DNA of 64,000 nucleotides from Picochlorum sp. 'celeri' (GCA_010909725.1 JAACMV010000018.1:62001-126000), one strand, 5' to 3'; counted from the stretch's first letter, positions 11,401 to 21,146 are shown. Notes: generated by a model from the sequence alone, not told the origin. Program-made: numbers and translations.

Positions 11401-11466
11401 TCAAGTAAGGATTTCTAGCCAAATCTGGCGATTTTGTCCAATAATTAAATTGAGACGTATAGCTGC
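11401..11466 (-). repeat. Right terminal inverted repeat of the Plavaka-like element
   Basis: Read on the minus strand it begins GCAGCTATACGTCTCAATTT and aligns with the left repeat at 4681-4747. Similarity fades inward after the shared CTTACT. No coding sequence is visible between the transposase stop at 11063 and this repeat. Confidence 0.88.
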
Positions 11467-11721
11467 AGTTTAATTGCCATGCCAGACTAGTACTGGTGAA
11501 TACCAATCAAACCCACACCTGCAGGCTGCATTCAATAGCCAGAGATATTCTCTGATTGATAAATGCAGGGTCCTGTATTCTATAAAGGGGTGGTTTGTCA
11601 GCAGCCATCAATTCAAGTGAAGATTCCTAGTCTTTTTACAGAGCATGCATTGCATTCTACAAACTCACTGGCTCTTAATGGAGGTGGCATCTATTCAAAT
11701 GTATTCATTAGATTGACTGTA
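11467..11721. other. CDC26 upstream region
   Basis: The 255 bp between the right inverted repeat and the CDC26 start show no further gene. An open frame that begins at 11563 and runs into CDC26 exon 1 has no homology in its upstream part and is taken as leader sequence. CDC26's promoter must lie here or inside the transposon end. Confidence 0.4.
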
Positions 11722-11969
11722 ATGATTCAACGGAAGCCAACGAGGATTGAATTGAAACCCCAGGATAAAGACGAGGTATAATTACATTTGCTTTTTGCCC
11801 ATTTCCCGTGCGATTTGTTCACATTGGGGTCTTTTCTGTGCAGTTTATTGCCAAGAGGCGCAAAGAAGAGAAAGAGAAAGAGGCTGCAATCGTTCCTGGA
11901 GGGGCAAAACCGTCGAACGCCGCACAGAGAATTGGGTATACTGGACAGCGTGGTCGTCAGGAGTTTTGA
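11722..11969 (+). CDS. CDC26: Anaphase-promoting complex subunit CDC26
   Basis: Exon 11722-11775, intron 11776-11843 (68 bp, phase 0) and exon 11844-11969 encode 59 aa. The N-terminus MIQRKPTRIELKPQDKDEF matches the signature of CDC26, where the RKPTRIEL segment inserts into the TPR groove of APC6 and stabilises it. A Lys/Glu-rich helix follows, then an RIGY motif, as in animal and plant CDC26. The protein acts in the nuclear APC/C ubiquitin ligase that controls mitotic exit. The ATG is fixed by the conserved N-terminus. The gene is only 94 bp upstream of the next gene on the same strand. Confidence 0.85.
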
Positions 11970-12063
11970 TAGGATTTGAATGCACCGGACTGTGAGATCA
12001 AAGTATATTACATCTCATTCACGGGATCTGTGTCGATATTTACCAAACAGGCGTGTCACGAGG

Positions 12064-12720
12064 ATGGCTGGAGAAAAGCAGGGTGAGGAGGCAGAGAAGA
12101 AGAAGAACGTCATTTCAGGGGAGGAGGTCGAGGTGAAATTACGCATACCAGATTCTGCATCATTTGCTGCTGTGCAGTCTCTCTTGTTGCCTTCATTCAA
12201 GGCTATTCATGAGCAAGAGAATCACTTTTTTGATGGTGCCAAGGGGGAATTGTCAGCTGAAAAGGTTGTTCTGCGTGTGAGGTTTTATGGTGGTGATAGA
12301 AGGGCTGTGATCACGTGTAAAGGGAAGCAAGTGTTGGAAAACGGTGTTGGAAGAGCTCCGGAAGAGGAGGAAGAGATAGAGGTGGCGGTGGCAAGGGAGT
12401 TTTTGAAAGATCCTAGTACGCTTGTCAACCACGAGTCAACATTGATGAACAAGCTCAAAGAGGAATTCAAATTTCCGGAGGGTCTGACGTATTTGGGTGG
12501 TTTTGATAACAGAAGATCCGTGTATGAGTGGAGGGGGTATACGTTGGAAGTCGACCTGACATCGTACCCCTGGGGTTCCCTGTATGAGATTGAGTGCGAG
12601 ACGCAGGAGCCTGATGTGTTGAAGGCACAGCTAGAGCAGCTCCTCTCCGAGCATTCAATACCTTTTTCGAATGCAACGAAGAGTAAATTTGCCAATTTTA
12701 AAGATAAAACCCTGGAATAA
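12064..12720 (+). CDS. CYTH-domain (triphosphate tunnel metalloenzyme) protein
   Basis: A single exon encodes 218 aa from the ATG at 12064. An in-frame ATG at 11980 would add 28 basic residues but begins only 11 bp after the CDC26 stop. EVEVKLRI near residue 22 is the ExExK signature of the CYTH fold, followed by the expected ordered charged strands (VLRVRFYG, AVITCKGK, EEIEVAV, RRSVYEW, LEVDLTSYPWGSLYEIE). Plant members hydrolyse tripolyphosphate or thiamine triphosphate; the substrate here cannot be read from sequence. Its stop is 9 bp from the stop of the convergent LETM1-like gene. Confidence 0.82.
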   Translation: MAGEKQGEEAEKKKNVISGEEVEVKLRIPDSASFAAVQSLLLPSFKAIHEQENHFFDGAKGELSAEKVVLRVRFYGGDRRAVITCKGKQVLENGVGRAPEEEEEIEVAVAREFLKDPSTLVNHESTLMNKLKEEFKFPEGLTYLGGFDNRRSVYEWRGYTLEVDLTSYPWGSLYEIECETQEPDVLKAQLEQLLSEHSIPFSNATKSKFANFKDKTLE

Positions 12721-12729
12721 CTGTAATAT

Positions 12730-14970
12730 TTAATCTTCAGTCTCAGAGTCATCAACTTCTGTATAGGACGAATCTGCGGCAGCAGCAAGTTTCTTCTCCA
12801 ATTCTTTAACAGCCTCTGCTGCAGGACCAGGAAGATCGTCTTCATTAGATTCCATCACATCCGAACTACTACTGCTCGATTCTTGCATGGCATCTTGGCC
12901 TGCAAACATTGCGGTGCCATTCTTCTGAGACAAGATTGCTTCGGCAGCTGCTGCCATTTTTCTAAACTCCATCTCATCATTCTCAGCTTCAGCCTGGATC
13001 TGAGCTTGCTCAAGTTGGCGTTTCAATTCTTCATACTTGATCATCAAATCTTGTCGCCGCGATGTGAATTGTGACGGGAAAAACCCAGGGAAATACCGTT
13101 GGATAAAGCCAAAGATGAGAACGTGGCCGACAGGTGTCAATGGAAGGATGAGAATGATGATGAATGGGATGAACGTTAAAAGATCTCTGGCAGTCCGGCG
13201 CAGCGCAGCCACCTCTCTTGGCTTCAAGGTTCCTCCCAGTAAGGCCCTCCAGAATAATCTGCCTGCTGCAGCAACATCCCCACCAAGGAGACGAACACCA
13301 CGCCCCCCAAACAGAACACCTTCCTTTACTTTGTTCACAGCCTGACGAACCTGGAATTGCACCTTGCTGAATGAGAACCCAGATGATCCAAAGACAATGT
13401 CGTCACCTAATCCTAGACGGATTCTCAAGTCTGGAATCTCAGTTGCCAAGGCAGCAAGCTCAGCATCATCGATAAAGAGTATTTCTTCGGGCTCACTTGC
13501 AGCAGCGAGAACGGCCAAGGATGTCGCCAATCCTTTAAATTCTGCACACAGCAATGCGATCTCATCGGTGCTTCCTCTACGAGAGAGTGCCAAGTCCAGC
13601 TGTGTGGATCCTCCAGACCCTACAATAGTAGCTGCAGGCTCTCCCAAAATATCCAGTGCTTCGCTCTCCAAGCATTCATATATTGACTCCATTTCTAGTT
13701 GTAGAGTTCGAACTGCGAGTTCACGAGATACAATCGTCACCTGTTCATCCAATTGTCGCAGTTCTGCAGCTACCTTGGCCCTACTTGGAATATCCGTCTT
13801 TCTCACTCTATTCTCCCGAACCTTACTGGCCTCTTGCAATTTTGCCTCCAGGTCAACAATCTTTTTATGGAGATATTCTATTGCCTGTGCATCTTTGCCC
13901 TCAGGCTTTGGGAACGGAAGTGACAAAATGTCACTTGCGGAGTCAACATCTGATTCATTTGTGGCCCCATTCAATCTCTTCCACAAATCCTGTGCCCATG
14001 TGGCGCTTTGCTGAAAACCTTCTATAAATCCTTGCGACGACGTCTCTCGAACTCGAGCAACAGCAGGCTGCAGATTCCGGGATACAAATCTTTCTGCCTT
14101 CTTCTTCAGATTGCGTGGCTTCTGATCAATATCACCAAAATCCCCCTCCTGATCACTCACATATCCACCCAGCTCTGGACCAAGAGCCCCCAACGGAAGA
14201 CTTGTCCCCCTAAAAGCCGCATTTCTAGATTCTATTTCAGCTTGTGCCGCGCCGACAGAAGGAAATGGAAGGTGAGGCAATTCCTCTGTAAGTCGATCCA
14301 CCAACCTTTTGTACATGGACTTGACATAATCCCTCATATCCCCGATCAATTTCTGCGGATCTTGATCCGGAAATATCAACGGAAAATCCTCGACTTGATT
14401 CTTCAATGTACTCAGTATCATTCTCAACTCATCTGCAGTAAGCTCAAGCTCAGCCACATAATCCACCGCCTCATCAATCTTCCTCTCCCGCTCCCTATCC
14501 GCAGCCTCTCTCTCCACCGCATCCAACGTACTCCCTTCCTCCTCCACACTCGATGCCATCATCATTTCCTCCTCCTCCGGCTGATACACTGGGCATGGGA
14601 ATTTGAGAAGCGTCTCAGCCCTCAACAGATTCCTATACAACTTCCTCAGTGTCAGGGACAGCTCCAACCTCGCCACCTTTTCCGCAGCACGCATCACAGG
14701 ATCCTTCCATGCCTCACCAGACCCACGTGATACAGAACCACCCGATGATGGCGGTGATGAGAAGGAAGAAGGAACCTGCTGCTGTCCCTGACGCTCCATC
14801 GGCCCCCTCTCCTCCTGAGCTCCATAACTCGCCCAGCACAAACCACCCCGTCTTTGTAATCTTACAGATCCTCCACCTCGTCTCCCTGTCGCCCGACCGC
14901 ACCTCACCACACCGAGATTCCGCACTCTCGTGACCTGTCCCTGACCACCAATCCGTCGTCCCAATTTCAT
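12730..14970 (-). CDS. LETM1-like protein, probably plastid-targeted
   Basis: A single exon encodes 746 aa. The first about 60 residues are Arg/Gly-rich and poor in acids, fitting an organelle transit peptide. Long charged helical regions follow. The C-terminal third has the plant LETM1-like core: RGVRLLGGDV, TLKPREVAALRRTARDLL, then a membrane segment TFIPFIIILILPLTPVGHV and FGFIQRYFPGFFPSQFT. A Glu/Gln-rich coiled coil and an acidic tail close the protein. LETM1 family members affect K+/H+ or Ca2+/H+ exchange in organelle membranes; the plant-type group with this architecture is generally predicted to be in plastids or mitochondria. Membership is strong, location is inferred. Confidence 0.8.
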   Translation of the reverse strand: MKLGRRIGGQGQVTRVRNLGVVRCGRATGRRGGGSVRLQRRGGLCWASYGAQEERGPMERQGQQQVPSSFSSPPSSGGSVSRGSGEAWKDPVMRAAEKVARLELSLTLRKLYRNLLRAETLLKFPCPVYQPEEEEMMMASSVEEEGSTLDAVEREAADRERERKIDEAVDYVAELELTADELRMILSTLKNQVEDFPLIFPDQDPQKLIGDMRDYVKSMYKRLVDRLTEELPHLPFPSVGAAQAEIESRNAAFRGTSLPLGALGPELGGYVSDQEGDFGDIDQKPRNLKKKAERFVSRNLQPAVARVRETSSQGFIEGFQQSATWAQDLWKRLNGATNESDVDSASDILSLPFPKPEGKDAQAIEYLHKKIVDLEAKLQEASKVRENRVRKTDIPSRAKVAAELRQLDEQVTIVSRELAVRTLQLEMESIYECLESEALDILGEPAATIVGSGGSTQLDLALSRRGSTDEIALLCAEFKGLATSLAVLAAASEPEEILFIDDAELAALATEIPDLRIRLGLGDDIVFGSSGFSFSKVQFQVRQAVNKVKEGVLFGGRGVRLLGGDVAAAGRLFWRALLGGTLKPREVAALRRTARDLLTFIPFIIILILPLTPVGHVLIFGFIQRYFPGFFPSQFTSRRQDLMIKYEELKRQLEQAQIQAEAENDEMEFRKMAAAAEAILSQKNGTAMFAGQDAMQESSSSSSDVMESNEDDLPGPAAEAVKELEKKLAAAADSSYTEVDDSETED

Positions 14971-15584
14971 GATACTACCACTCCACGCAATCTATTATCC
15001 TGAGTGATTCTATTCAACAATACGATCCATACCATACGCCCGCAACAGACAAAGGCGTGGCTCTCGTAGCACTCAATTCCAGTTGCGCGATCTCTCTCTT
15101 TTACAGACGTGTATTCGTATCCTACCACTCTGATACGGCCATACAATCCAGAAAAGAATACATGTACCCCATGCGCAGATGCATCGGCATCCTTTGATTG
15201 GGGAATGGATCTCCAAGATCTCTTCTGTGCAGGGGATCTCCATAGAGCTTCATGCATACAGACTATGAGTATAGTACCCACCTATTGAGAGTTCCTGATG
15301 ATGGGGTATGAATCAATGATGCAGTTGGGATGTAAAAAATATCACACATCAGGGATGTGCCTTGGCCATGGAGTTTGTTTGACTTTTCTTCTTCTTGCTG
15401 GATTGATCCAATAGGGTCTCCTCATCTTCCGACCAATCATATCATACTCGAAATAATTTAATTTAATTATTCAGATTGATTAGTACATGGAAGAATAGGT
15501 ACAGATGGGTCTGAGGTCGTCCTGGTTGTTGATTCGCCTTTGACTGCAATTGATTCTCAGCACTGATAGGTTGCGCTCAGGGTG
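14971..15584. other. Divergent intergenic region, no gene seen
   Basis: This 614-bp spacer lies between two genes transcribed apart. A minus-strand open frame at 14967-15281 has no recognisable features. The stretch near 15450-15480 is strongly A/T-rich (runs of AATTTAATT). A possible 3' splice site, GCGCTCAG, lies 4 bases before the ATG of the next gene, so a 5'-leader intron is possible. Confidence 0.35.
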
Positions 15585-16958
15585 ATGACAACCATCCAGA
15601 CTTTTGTTCCAGCTGATTATACAGTCTGGGCCTTGGGGGGACTTGTATTTGTTACGGCAGTTGCAGATGCGCTGTATTTATGTACTCTTCCTTGCTGTCG
15701 ACAGCCTGGGTCTGATAGACCAACTCGGCCATTGTCTGCTGGTGGGGGTACAAGGGCGAGTAGTTCATTGCCAATACTCTTCTACTCTAGGGCTTTGATG
15801 TTTGTGGCATTGGCTTTCTGGGGGGCTAGTCTGATTTTGCCTCTCAATGTTATATGGGGTCCCAATTCTGTTGTTGCTGGCAGCAATGTGACGAATTGGA
15901 CGTCGCAGGGCTGGCTGTGTAGGATATTCATCACTCTTGCGTTGGGTGTGACGTCTCCTTTGGTGTGTGTGGTGGGGTTGTGCATGCTTGTGTTCATGCT
16001 CGTCAGGGTGAAGGAATCACAGGAGAGTCTGGTGTCACAGCAACCTGTGTGTTGCGTGGCACCTCATAAATCGTACATCTTTGAAAGAAGTGTTATATTG
16101 TCTATATTGGTGGTGCTACCTATAGCTGCTGCGCAGTCTCTGGTTGCGTGGATTTCGTTGAGCATCTCCTATGATGGGGGGTCCATTGAAGAGTCGCCAA
16201 CCTCGCTGATTGGCACCTTCTTGGGCTTGTTTCGGTATGGGAGTCCAGAGCAATGTGATGTGAATGTATTTACTGGCGTTGTGACAACAAACGAATATGC
16301 CTGCACTATGTGTGTTTTTCCAGCTGCATCAGTCATCATACATGGGGTATGGGTCATCATGCTTGTGCTGGGACTGATATATGTGACATACATGCTGTGT
16401 CGGGTGTCTATCCTGAGGCAGAATGTGAAGAGAAGGATTAAAGCATACTCTATATGCATGTCTCTGGCGTGTATTGGTGGCCTGTGTTGTATGGGTGTCA
16501 GCATTGCCTATCATGATCCATTTGGATGGGCCAATCAGGGTCTATGGCTGGGGTATGTGGCCACGGTGCTTGTGTCGTGCATCTCAGTGACATACATGTT
16601 GGACGATATACCGAAACTCGTGGCTCAAGATATCAATGCTCAGACAGTCCCCATGGGGATGCCACCGCCACCACCTCCATTGTATGCTCCACCATCATCA
16701 ACAGTGAGCTCTCGCATGCCCAGTGAGCGAGTGTTCAACCCCATGGATCAAGTTGTTGTGCCTCAACATGGTATTGATGACGACGATGAGATTCATTCCG
16801 AGGCATACTTTTCCACTCGAGAATCTCCGTCAAAGAGAAGTGTGCAGACATCTGACTCGTTCTTTAGCGCTGCATCTCCAAGTAGCAGGCAGTATCCCTC
16901 TCCATCGCCAAGCAGTAGACCAAGCAGCAGGCAGAATGTGTCTCGGCCATCTCCCTGA
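15585..16958 (+). CDS. Seven-transmembrane protein with proline/serine-rich tail
   Basis: A single exon encodes 457 aa. Seven hydrophobic segments can be read: about residues 11-32, 60-86, 110-140, 168-192, 237-262, 283-303 and 318-338. The N-terminal half has a Cys-rich first loop, the second extracellular-type loop has two N-glycosylation sites (NVTNWT), and the region after the last segment is a long hydrophilic tail with a run of seven prolines and many Ser/Pro/Arg motifs. This is GPCR-like topology, but I see no DRY or NPxxY motif and cannot assign a family. The tail is a likely phosphorylation or scaffold region. Confidence 0.72.
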   Translation: MTTIQTFVPADYTVWALGGLVFVTAVADALYLCTLPCCRQPGSDRPTRPLSAGGGTRASSSLPILFYSRALMFVALAFWGASLILPLNVIWGPNSVVAGSNVTNWTSQGWLCRIFITLALGVTSPLVCVVGLCMLVFMLVRVKESQESLVSQQPVCCVAPHKSYIFERSVILSILVVLPIAAAQSLVAWISLSISYDGGSIEESPTSLIGTFLGLFRYGSPEQCDVNVFTGVVTTNEYACTMCVFPAASVIIHGVWVIMLVLGLIYVTYMLCRVSILRQNVKRRIKAYSICMSLACIGGLCCMGVSIAYHDPFGWANQGLWLGYVATVLVSCISVTYMLDDIPKLVAQDINAQTVPMGMPPPPPPLYAPPSSTVSSRMPSERVFNPMDQVVVPQHGIDDDDEIHSEAYFSTRESPSKRSVQTSDSFFSAASPSSRQYPSPSPSSRPSSRQNVSRPSP

Positions 16959-17033
16959 AGTACAGTACTCCCGGGTGGGAGATGATATAGTTTTTCAAAA
17001 GTAATATTTAGTTTTGATGTAATTTGGGAGAGA

Positions 17034-18318
17034 ATGTTGGCAAAGCGCCTTGAAGGGGTCGTAGGTACAATACGGCATGCGCATGTGGTATTGCAACATA
17101 ATAACCGCATCGATCAACGGTTTAGACGGACATGCGCATCATCAACGAACGATGATTCTAGTATATCCAGGTATGTGGGTCAATTTTTAACATATATTTG
17201 TGTGTCTGTTGCTATGATTCATCAATACTACCTAATTATACAGTCAGACGAGTAGTCTTCAATGCACCATCAATAATATACCAGGGGATGTTGCAGAAGA
17301 GATGAGTGATATCCTTCTCATGGAAGGTGGTGCTCTCTCTGCAAGCATTATTGAATACAGACCCGAGCATGCCCAAGAGCAGAAAATATACAAACAAGGA
17401 ACACAGGCAGAGTATTGGAAGACGTGTAGCATTCAAGCATGCTTCCCCACAGGCATACATGGGGACGATATGGCCTGGCCAGAGGAGGAGGCATCCATTC
17501 GGGAGCATGTAAGGCACTGCTTGGAAGATGCTGGGATGGGAGAGCAGATTGCAGCAGAGACCATTGCTGTGATTCCTATTCGGCCCGGAGACTGGGAAAG
17601 TAATATCAGAGGGGAATATCAACCCATGAAGATTGATGACGCTCTATGGATCATTCCATCGTGGTCAGAGATCCAGGATGAATCTGCCATGAATATTATC
17701 CTCCAGCCAGGGGTTGCGTTTGGAACAGGCAGCCATCCAACCACACGCATGTGCCTCATGTGGCTCCATTCTCTTTATACTCGGGGCAAACTGCATTCTG
17801 AATCTTCAGTCCTGGATTATGGAATGGGATCAGGCGTGCTGGCCATTGCTGCTCTGGTCATGAGGGCATCGCATGCTGTTGGGACGGATATTGAAGCCCT
17901 CTCCCTCAAGGCAGCAACATACAATGCATCACTCAACAACGTCCAAGATAGATTAGAAGTATATCAGGTATCAGAAGATGGACAATCACGCAGTGAACAT
18001 GATAGAACCCATGATGTCATTGTTGCCAATATTTTACGAGGCCCATTGATTGAACTCGCGAGCACTCTGGCCTCGTACATCCACAAACAAGAGCCCACCC
18101 TCTTGGGCCTCTCTGGAATCACTCTGAGCCAATCAGAGGATGTCAAAGCAGCATATTCCCCTTGGTTTGAGAACTTTGAGGTACATATACATCATGAAGA
18201 AGAAGAAGATGGTGCAGAATGTACAAACACATCTGGTTCCAGAGACAACAACAGGAATGTCTGGGTCCTCATCACGGCCACCAGCAGATCTGATGGTTCA
18301 TCCACCAGTCGATTCTGA
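17034..18318 (+). CDS. prmA: Ribosomal protein L11 methyltransferase, PrmA type
   Basis: Exon 17034-17170, intron 17171-17243 (73 bp, phase 2) and exon 17244-18318 encode 403 aa. The first about 45 residues are basic and Ser/Arg-rich, fitting an organelle transit peptide. PrmA features follow: an N-terminal substrate-binding domain, the GTGSHPTT signature, the S-adenosylmethionine loop VLDYGMGSGVLAIAAL, an acidic GTDIEALS turn and DVIVANIL as the active-site loop. PrmA trimethylates bL11/uL11 of bacterial-type ribosomes, so action in plastid or mitochondrial ribosomes is expected. The last about 30 residues are a hydrophilic extension. Confidence 0.88.
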
Positions 18319-18371
18319 TACACGAGTATTCATTCAAATAATAATGAAATAGTAGTACGAAGAAGAATGTA

Positions 18372-18933
18372 ATGACGACGCCAGCAAGGAAACGTCTCAT
18401 GCGAGACTTTAAACGTACGCACACAAGCAAGAAACAAAGAATGCCTTTTCCTTTCATAAAAGCAATGATTGTGATGTACAGGGTTGCAAAATGATCCTCC
18501 TGAAGGCGTGAATGCTGTCCCTAGACCAGAGAATATCATGGCATGGAAGGCTGTTATATTTGGACCAGAAGGGACCATTTGGGACGGTGGCGTCTTTCGC
18601 TTGAGCATGGAATTCAGCGAAGAGTATCCCAACAAGGCACCGACGGTCAAGTTTATCACCAAGATATTCCATCCAAACGTGTACGATGGAGGGGATATAT
18701 GCCTGGATATACTACAGAACCAGTGGAGTCCTATTTATGATGTGTCTGCCATCCTGACATCCATCCAATCGCTCCTGTCGGATCCGAATCCCAATTCGCC
18801 TGCGAATTCCGAGGCGGCAAAACTGTTCACAGATGACAGGGAGGAGTATAATAGAAGAGTGCACGCAGTTGTAGAAGCAACCTGGCAGTATACAAGAGAG
18901 GATGATGAAGGATTTGAAGATGAAGAATATTAA
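18372..18933 (+). CDS. RAD6: Ubiquitin-conjugating enzyme E2, Rad6/UBC2 type
   Basis: Exon 18372-18414, intron 18415-18481 (67 bp, phase 1) and exon 18482-18933 encode 164 aa. The start [15 protein letters not shown] is the classic Rad6 N-terminus and is encoded by the tiny first exon. [15 protein letters not shown] contains the catalytic Cys88, and [10 protein letters not shown] and [17 protein letters not shown] are family landmarks. The C-terminus has an acidic tail ([11 protein letters not shown]), as in yeast Rad6 but unlike human UBE2A/B. It acts with Bre1 and Rad18-type ligases on histone H2B and PCNA. The stop is 4 bp from the stop of the convergent PsbP-like gene. Confidence 0.95.
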
Positions 18934-18937
18934 TTAA

Positions 18938-19741
18938 TTACACCTGTTTACATGCAAAACTCTGAGCAACCTTGTACAATCTCTCAGGATCTCTCTTGAA
19001 CGTGTCAGAATTCGTCTGCAGTCTCATCGCATACAACCTATTGTTTGCCGTCCCCAGCACTGTCAGATACCGCCTATCAAACTCCAGCTCGATGGCCTCA
19101 TCAATCTCACCCTGCGTCACAGCCAACTGATTCCTCGACGCATACGACGTCACACGGGTCTCGATATCATAGTACGATTTACCATCCACCCCAACCCGGG
19201 ATGACGCCTTTTCAATCTCTGCAGTCCTCTTCACACCCAGTCTCGTCGACATGAATTCCTCCAGATACTGCTCCAGCGTCTTCTCAGCAGCCTGCTCAGG
19301 TGTCCCTATATCTTCTATAGAAGAATACTTTGAAGAGGATGGGGATGAAATGTCCACAAACACATTCTCCTCTGCATTCAAGGGATTTCTATAAAACACA
19401 TCATTCCCAGACGTCGTCACCGGAATCCAGTCCGAAGGATATAGAAAGGAGTAGCCATCAAGCTTGTCCTCATGACGCCTATACCCAGGAGGAGGAGGCT
19501 CAAAGGCCAGGGCAGACCCTCCTCCCTGAATGGTAGCCAGGGATGCCAGCCCAAACAATACAAGCGCCCTTCTCGTGGGCTCTTCCACATCAGTCAGGTA
19601 CTGCATTGTATTCTTCTTATTTTGATAGGAAGCCATCGTGACGGATTGTGGCCTCCTGCTCCTGCTACTGAGATGAGAACGATATGGCAGCCACTGGGTT
19701 CCCATACACCCACCACACATGTGATGATCCATTCTCATCAT
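18938..19741 (-). CDS. PsbP-family thylakoid lumen protein
   Basis: A single exon encodes 267 aa. The N-terminus is bipartite: a Ser/Arg-rich chloroplast transit region, then TRRALVLFGLASLATIQ with a twin arginine before a hydrophobic stretch and an A-L-A|F cleavage-like site, the pattern of Tat-dependent lumenal import. The mature part begins with FEPPPPGYRRHEDKLDGYSFLYPSDWIPV, and its DGYSFLYPSDW is a PsbP-domain hallmark. The rest follows the PsbP fold (FYRNPLNAEENVFVDIS; YDIETRVTS; RLYAMRLQT). PsbP and PsbP-like proteins support photosystem II oxygen evolution or assembly; which subfamily this belongs to cannot be decided by eye. Confidence 0.88.
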   Translation of the reverse strand: MMRMDHHMCGGCMGTQWLPYRSHLSSRSRRPQSVTMASYQNKKNTMQYLTDVEEPTRRALVLFGLASLATIQGGGSALAFEPPPPGYRRHEDKLDGYSFLYPSDWIPVTTSGNDVFYRNPLNAEENVFVDISSPSSSKYSSIEDIGTPEQAAEKTLEQYLEEFMSTRLGVKRTAEIEKASSRVGVDGKSYYDIETRVTSYASRNQLAVTQGEIDEAIELEFDRRYLTVLGTANNRLYAMRLQTNSDTFKRDPERLYKVAQSFACKQV

Positions 19742-20090
19742 GGCTACAAATACCTTGTTATTTTAGTAATAGTAGATGGATCGCTGTTGGTATGGATCAT
19801 TCGAATGATAATGCTGCCATCCGATGGATTTCGAATTTGAAGATCCATTTTAATCTCTTTAATCAAGAAGACCGTTGTTGATGAAACACCATTCATTCGC
19901 ATGGAAATGCCTTTGGTGCCATTTTCATAGTTTTCATACATCGTTTTGAGTAGCTATTGAGTGAACACAGCAACAGACCATTTTGTCTGGTTGATCATCA
20001 TTGTCGTTCAAACTGTTGTTGTTACGACGGGTACAGTCTCAGCTGCGTGGTTTACAGCACCTGCCAAGGTTTACATATAGTGGGATTACT

Positions 20091-21146
20091 ATGACAAAGG
20101 AAGAGTTGAGGACGCAGGTGTGCATCATCGGGAGCGGTCCTGCTGGACACACGGCGGCAATCTACGCTGCTCGAGCTGGTATGTGGATTTGAGAGAGTGT
20201 TTCAGGATATATACATACATGGGTGTGATCGTTGTGTGTGTATGTGTGTGCAGAGTTGAAGCCAATCATGTTGGAGGGTTGGATGGCGAATGGAATCGCT
20301 GCTGGAGGTCAATTGACGACGACGTCGGATGTGGAGAATTTCCCAGGGTTTCCGGAAGGGATTGTGGGAGGGGAGATTTGTGACAAGTTCAGGGCGCAGA
20401 GTGAGCGGTTTGGGACGAGGATTTACTCGGAGACTGTGACCAAGGTGGATTTTTCAAGCAAGCCATACAAAATTATGACTGATGAGAAGGAGGTGACGGC
20501 TGATACGGTGATTATCGCGACTGGTGCGGTGGCAAAGAAGCTGAGTTTTCCTGGTTCTGACGAAGAGAATGGGTTCTGGAATAAGGGGATTAGTGCCTGT
20601 GCGGTGTGCGATGGTGCTGCTCCAATGTTTAGGAATAACCCTATTGCTGTGATTGGAGGTGGGGATTCTGCGTGCGAGGAGGCAACCTTTTTGACTCGAT
20701 ATGGGTCAAAGGTGTATTTGATTCATCGTCGTGATGAGTTGAGGGCGTCCAAGATTATGCAGAAGAGGGCTATGGAGAATCCCAAGGTTGAGATTTTGTG
20801 GGATAGCGTGGTGGTGGAGGCTACTGGGAATGAAAAGGGGCTTTTGGGAGGTATTAAAGTTCGTAATGTGAAGACGGATGAGGTGAAGGATATTCAGGTG
20901 TCTGGGTTGTTCTTTGCCATTGGACACGAGCCAGCAACTGCGTTTTTAGATGGTCAGGTTGAGTTGGATGAGGATGGATACATCAAGACTGAGCCCGGAA
21001 GCACGTCGACGAATGTCGAGGGCGTTTTTGCTGCTGGTGATGTACAGGATAAGAAGTGGAGGCAGGCGATTACAGCTGCCGGGACTGGGTGCATGGCTGC
21101 ATTGCAGGCAGAGCAGTATTTGGAAGCACTTCATGATGCTGCATAA
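20091..21146 (+). CDS. NADPH-dependent thioredoxin reductase (low-molecular-weight type)
   Basis: Exon 20091-20178, intron 20179-20253 (75 bp, phase 1) and exon 20254-21146 encode 326 aa. It has the FAD-binding [10 protein letters not shown] at the N-terminus, the redox pair CAVC (Cys145 and Cys148), the NADPH-binding [10 protein letters not shown], an [10 protein letters not shown] block and the C-terminal GVFAAGDV. Length and motifs match bacterial and plant NTRA/NTRB. It reduces thioredoxin using NADPH. The open frame continues upstream of the ATG to about 20001 without another ATG, so a longer spliced targeting sequence cannot be excluded. Confidence 0.92.

Larger units (their letters stand above)
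4681..11466. mobile_element. CACTA-superfamily (Plavaka-like) DNA transposon with two divergent genes
   Basis: Two imperfect inverted repeats of about 66 bp (4681-4747 and 11401-11466) bracket about 6.8 kb. Inside are a rightward transposase gene (7529-11063) and a leftward companion gene (5166-6909) that share a palindrome-rich promoter. The transposase carries the conserved Plavaka blocks, including a SDKT-type motif, a D-Y-L-H-T motif and an SQERTH...TNNRKD block. All reconstructed exons are open, so the copy looks intact. I could not fix the exact ends or a 3-bp target duplication; weak outward similarity (AGTAC at 4656 on the left, its complement near 11491 on the right) suggests the true termini may lie about 25 bp further out. 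The insertion lies between two host genes transcribed away from it. Confidence 0.85.

Noticed and set aside
11563..11721. Upstream extension of the CDC26 frame
   Set aside because: The conserved CDC26 N-terminus begins at the ATG at 11722; the 53 codons before it have no similarity.
14008..14730. Long plus-strand open frame (240 codons) antisense to the LETM1-like gene
   Set aside because: It lies wholly inside the conserved minus-strand coding sequence, has a biased Leu/His/Arg/Pro composition and no recognisable domain; it is a shadow frame.
20001..20090. N-terminal extension of thioredoxin reductase beginning at a TTG
   Set aside because: There is no ATG in this in-frame stretch, and the protein from 20091 already has the standard length.
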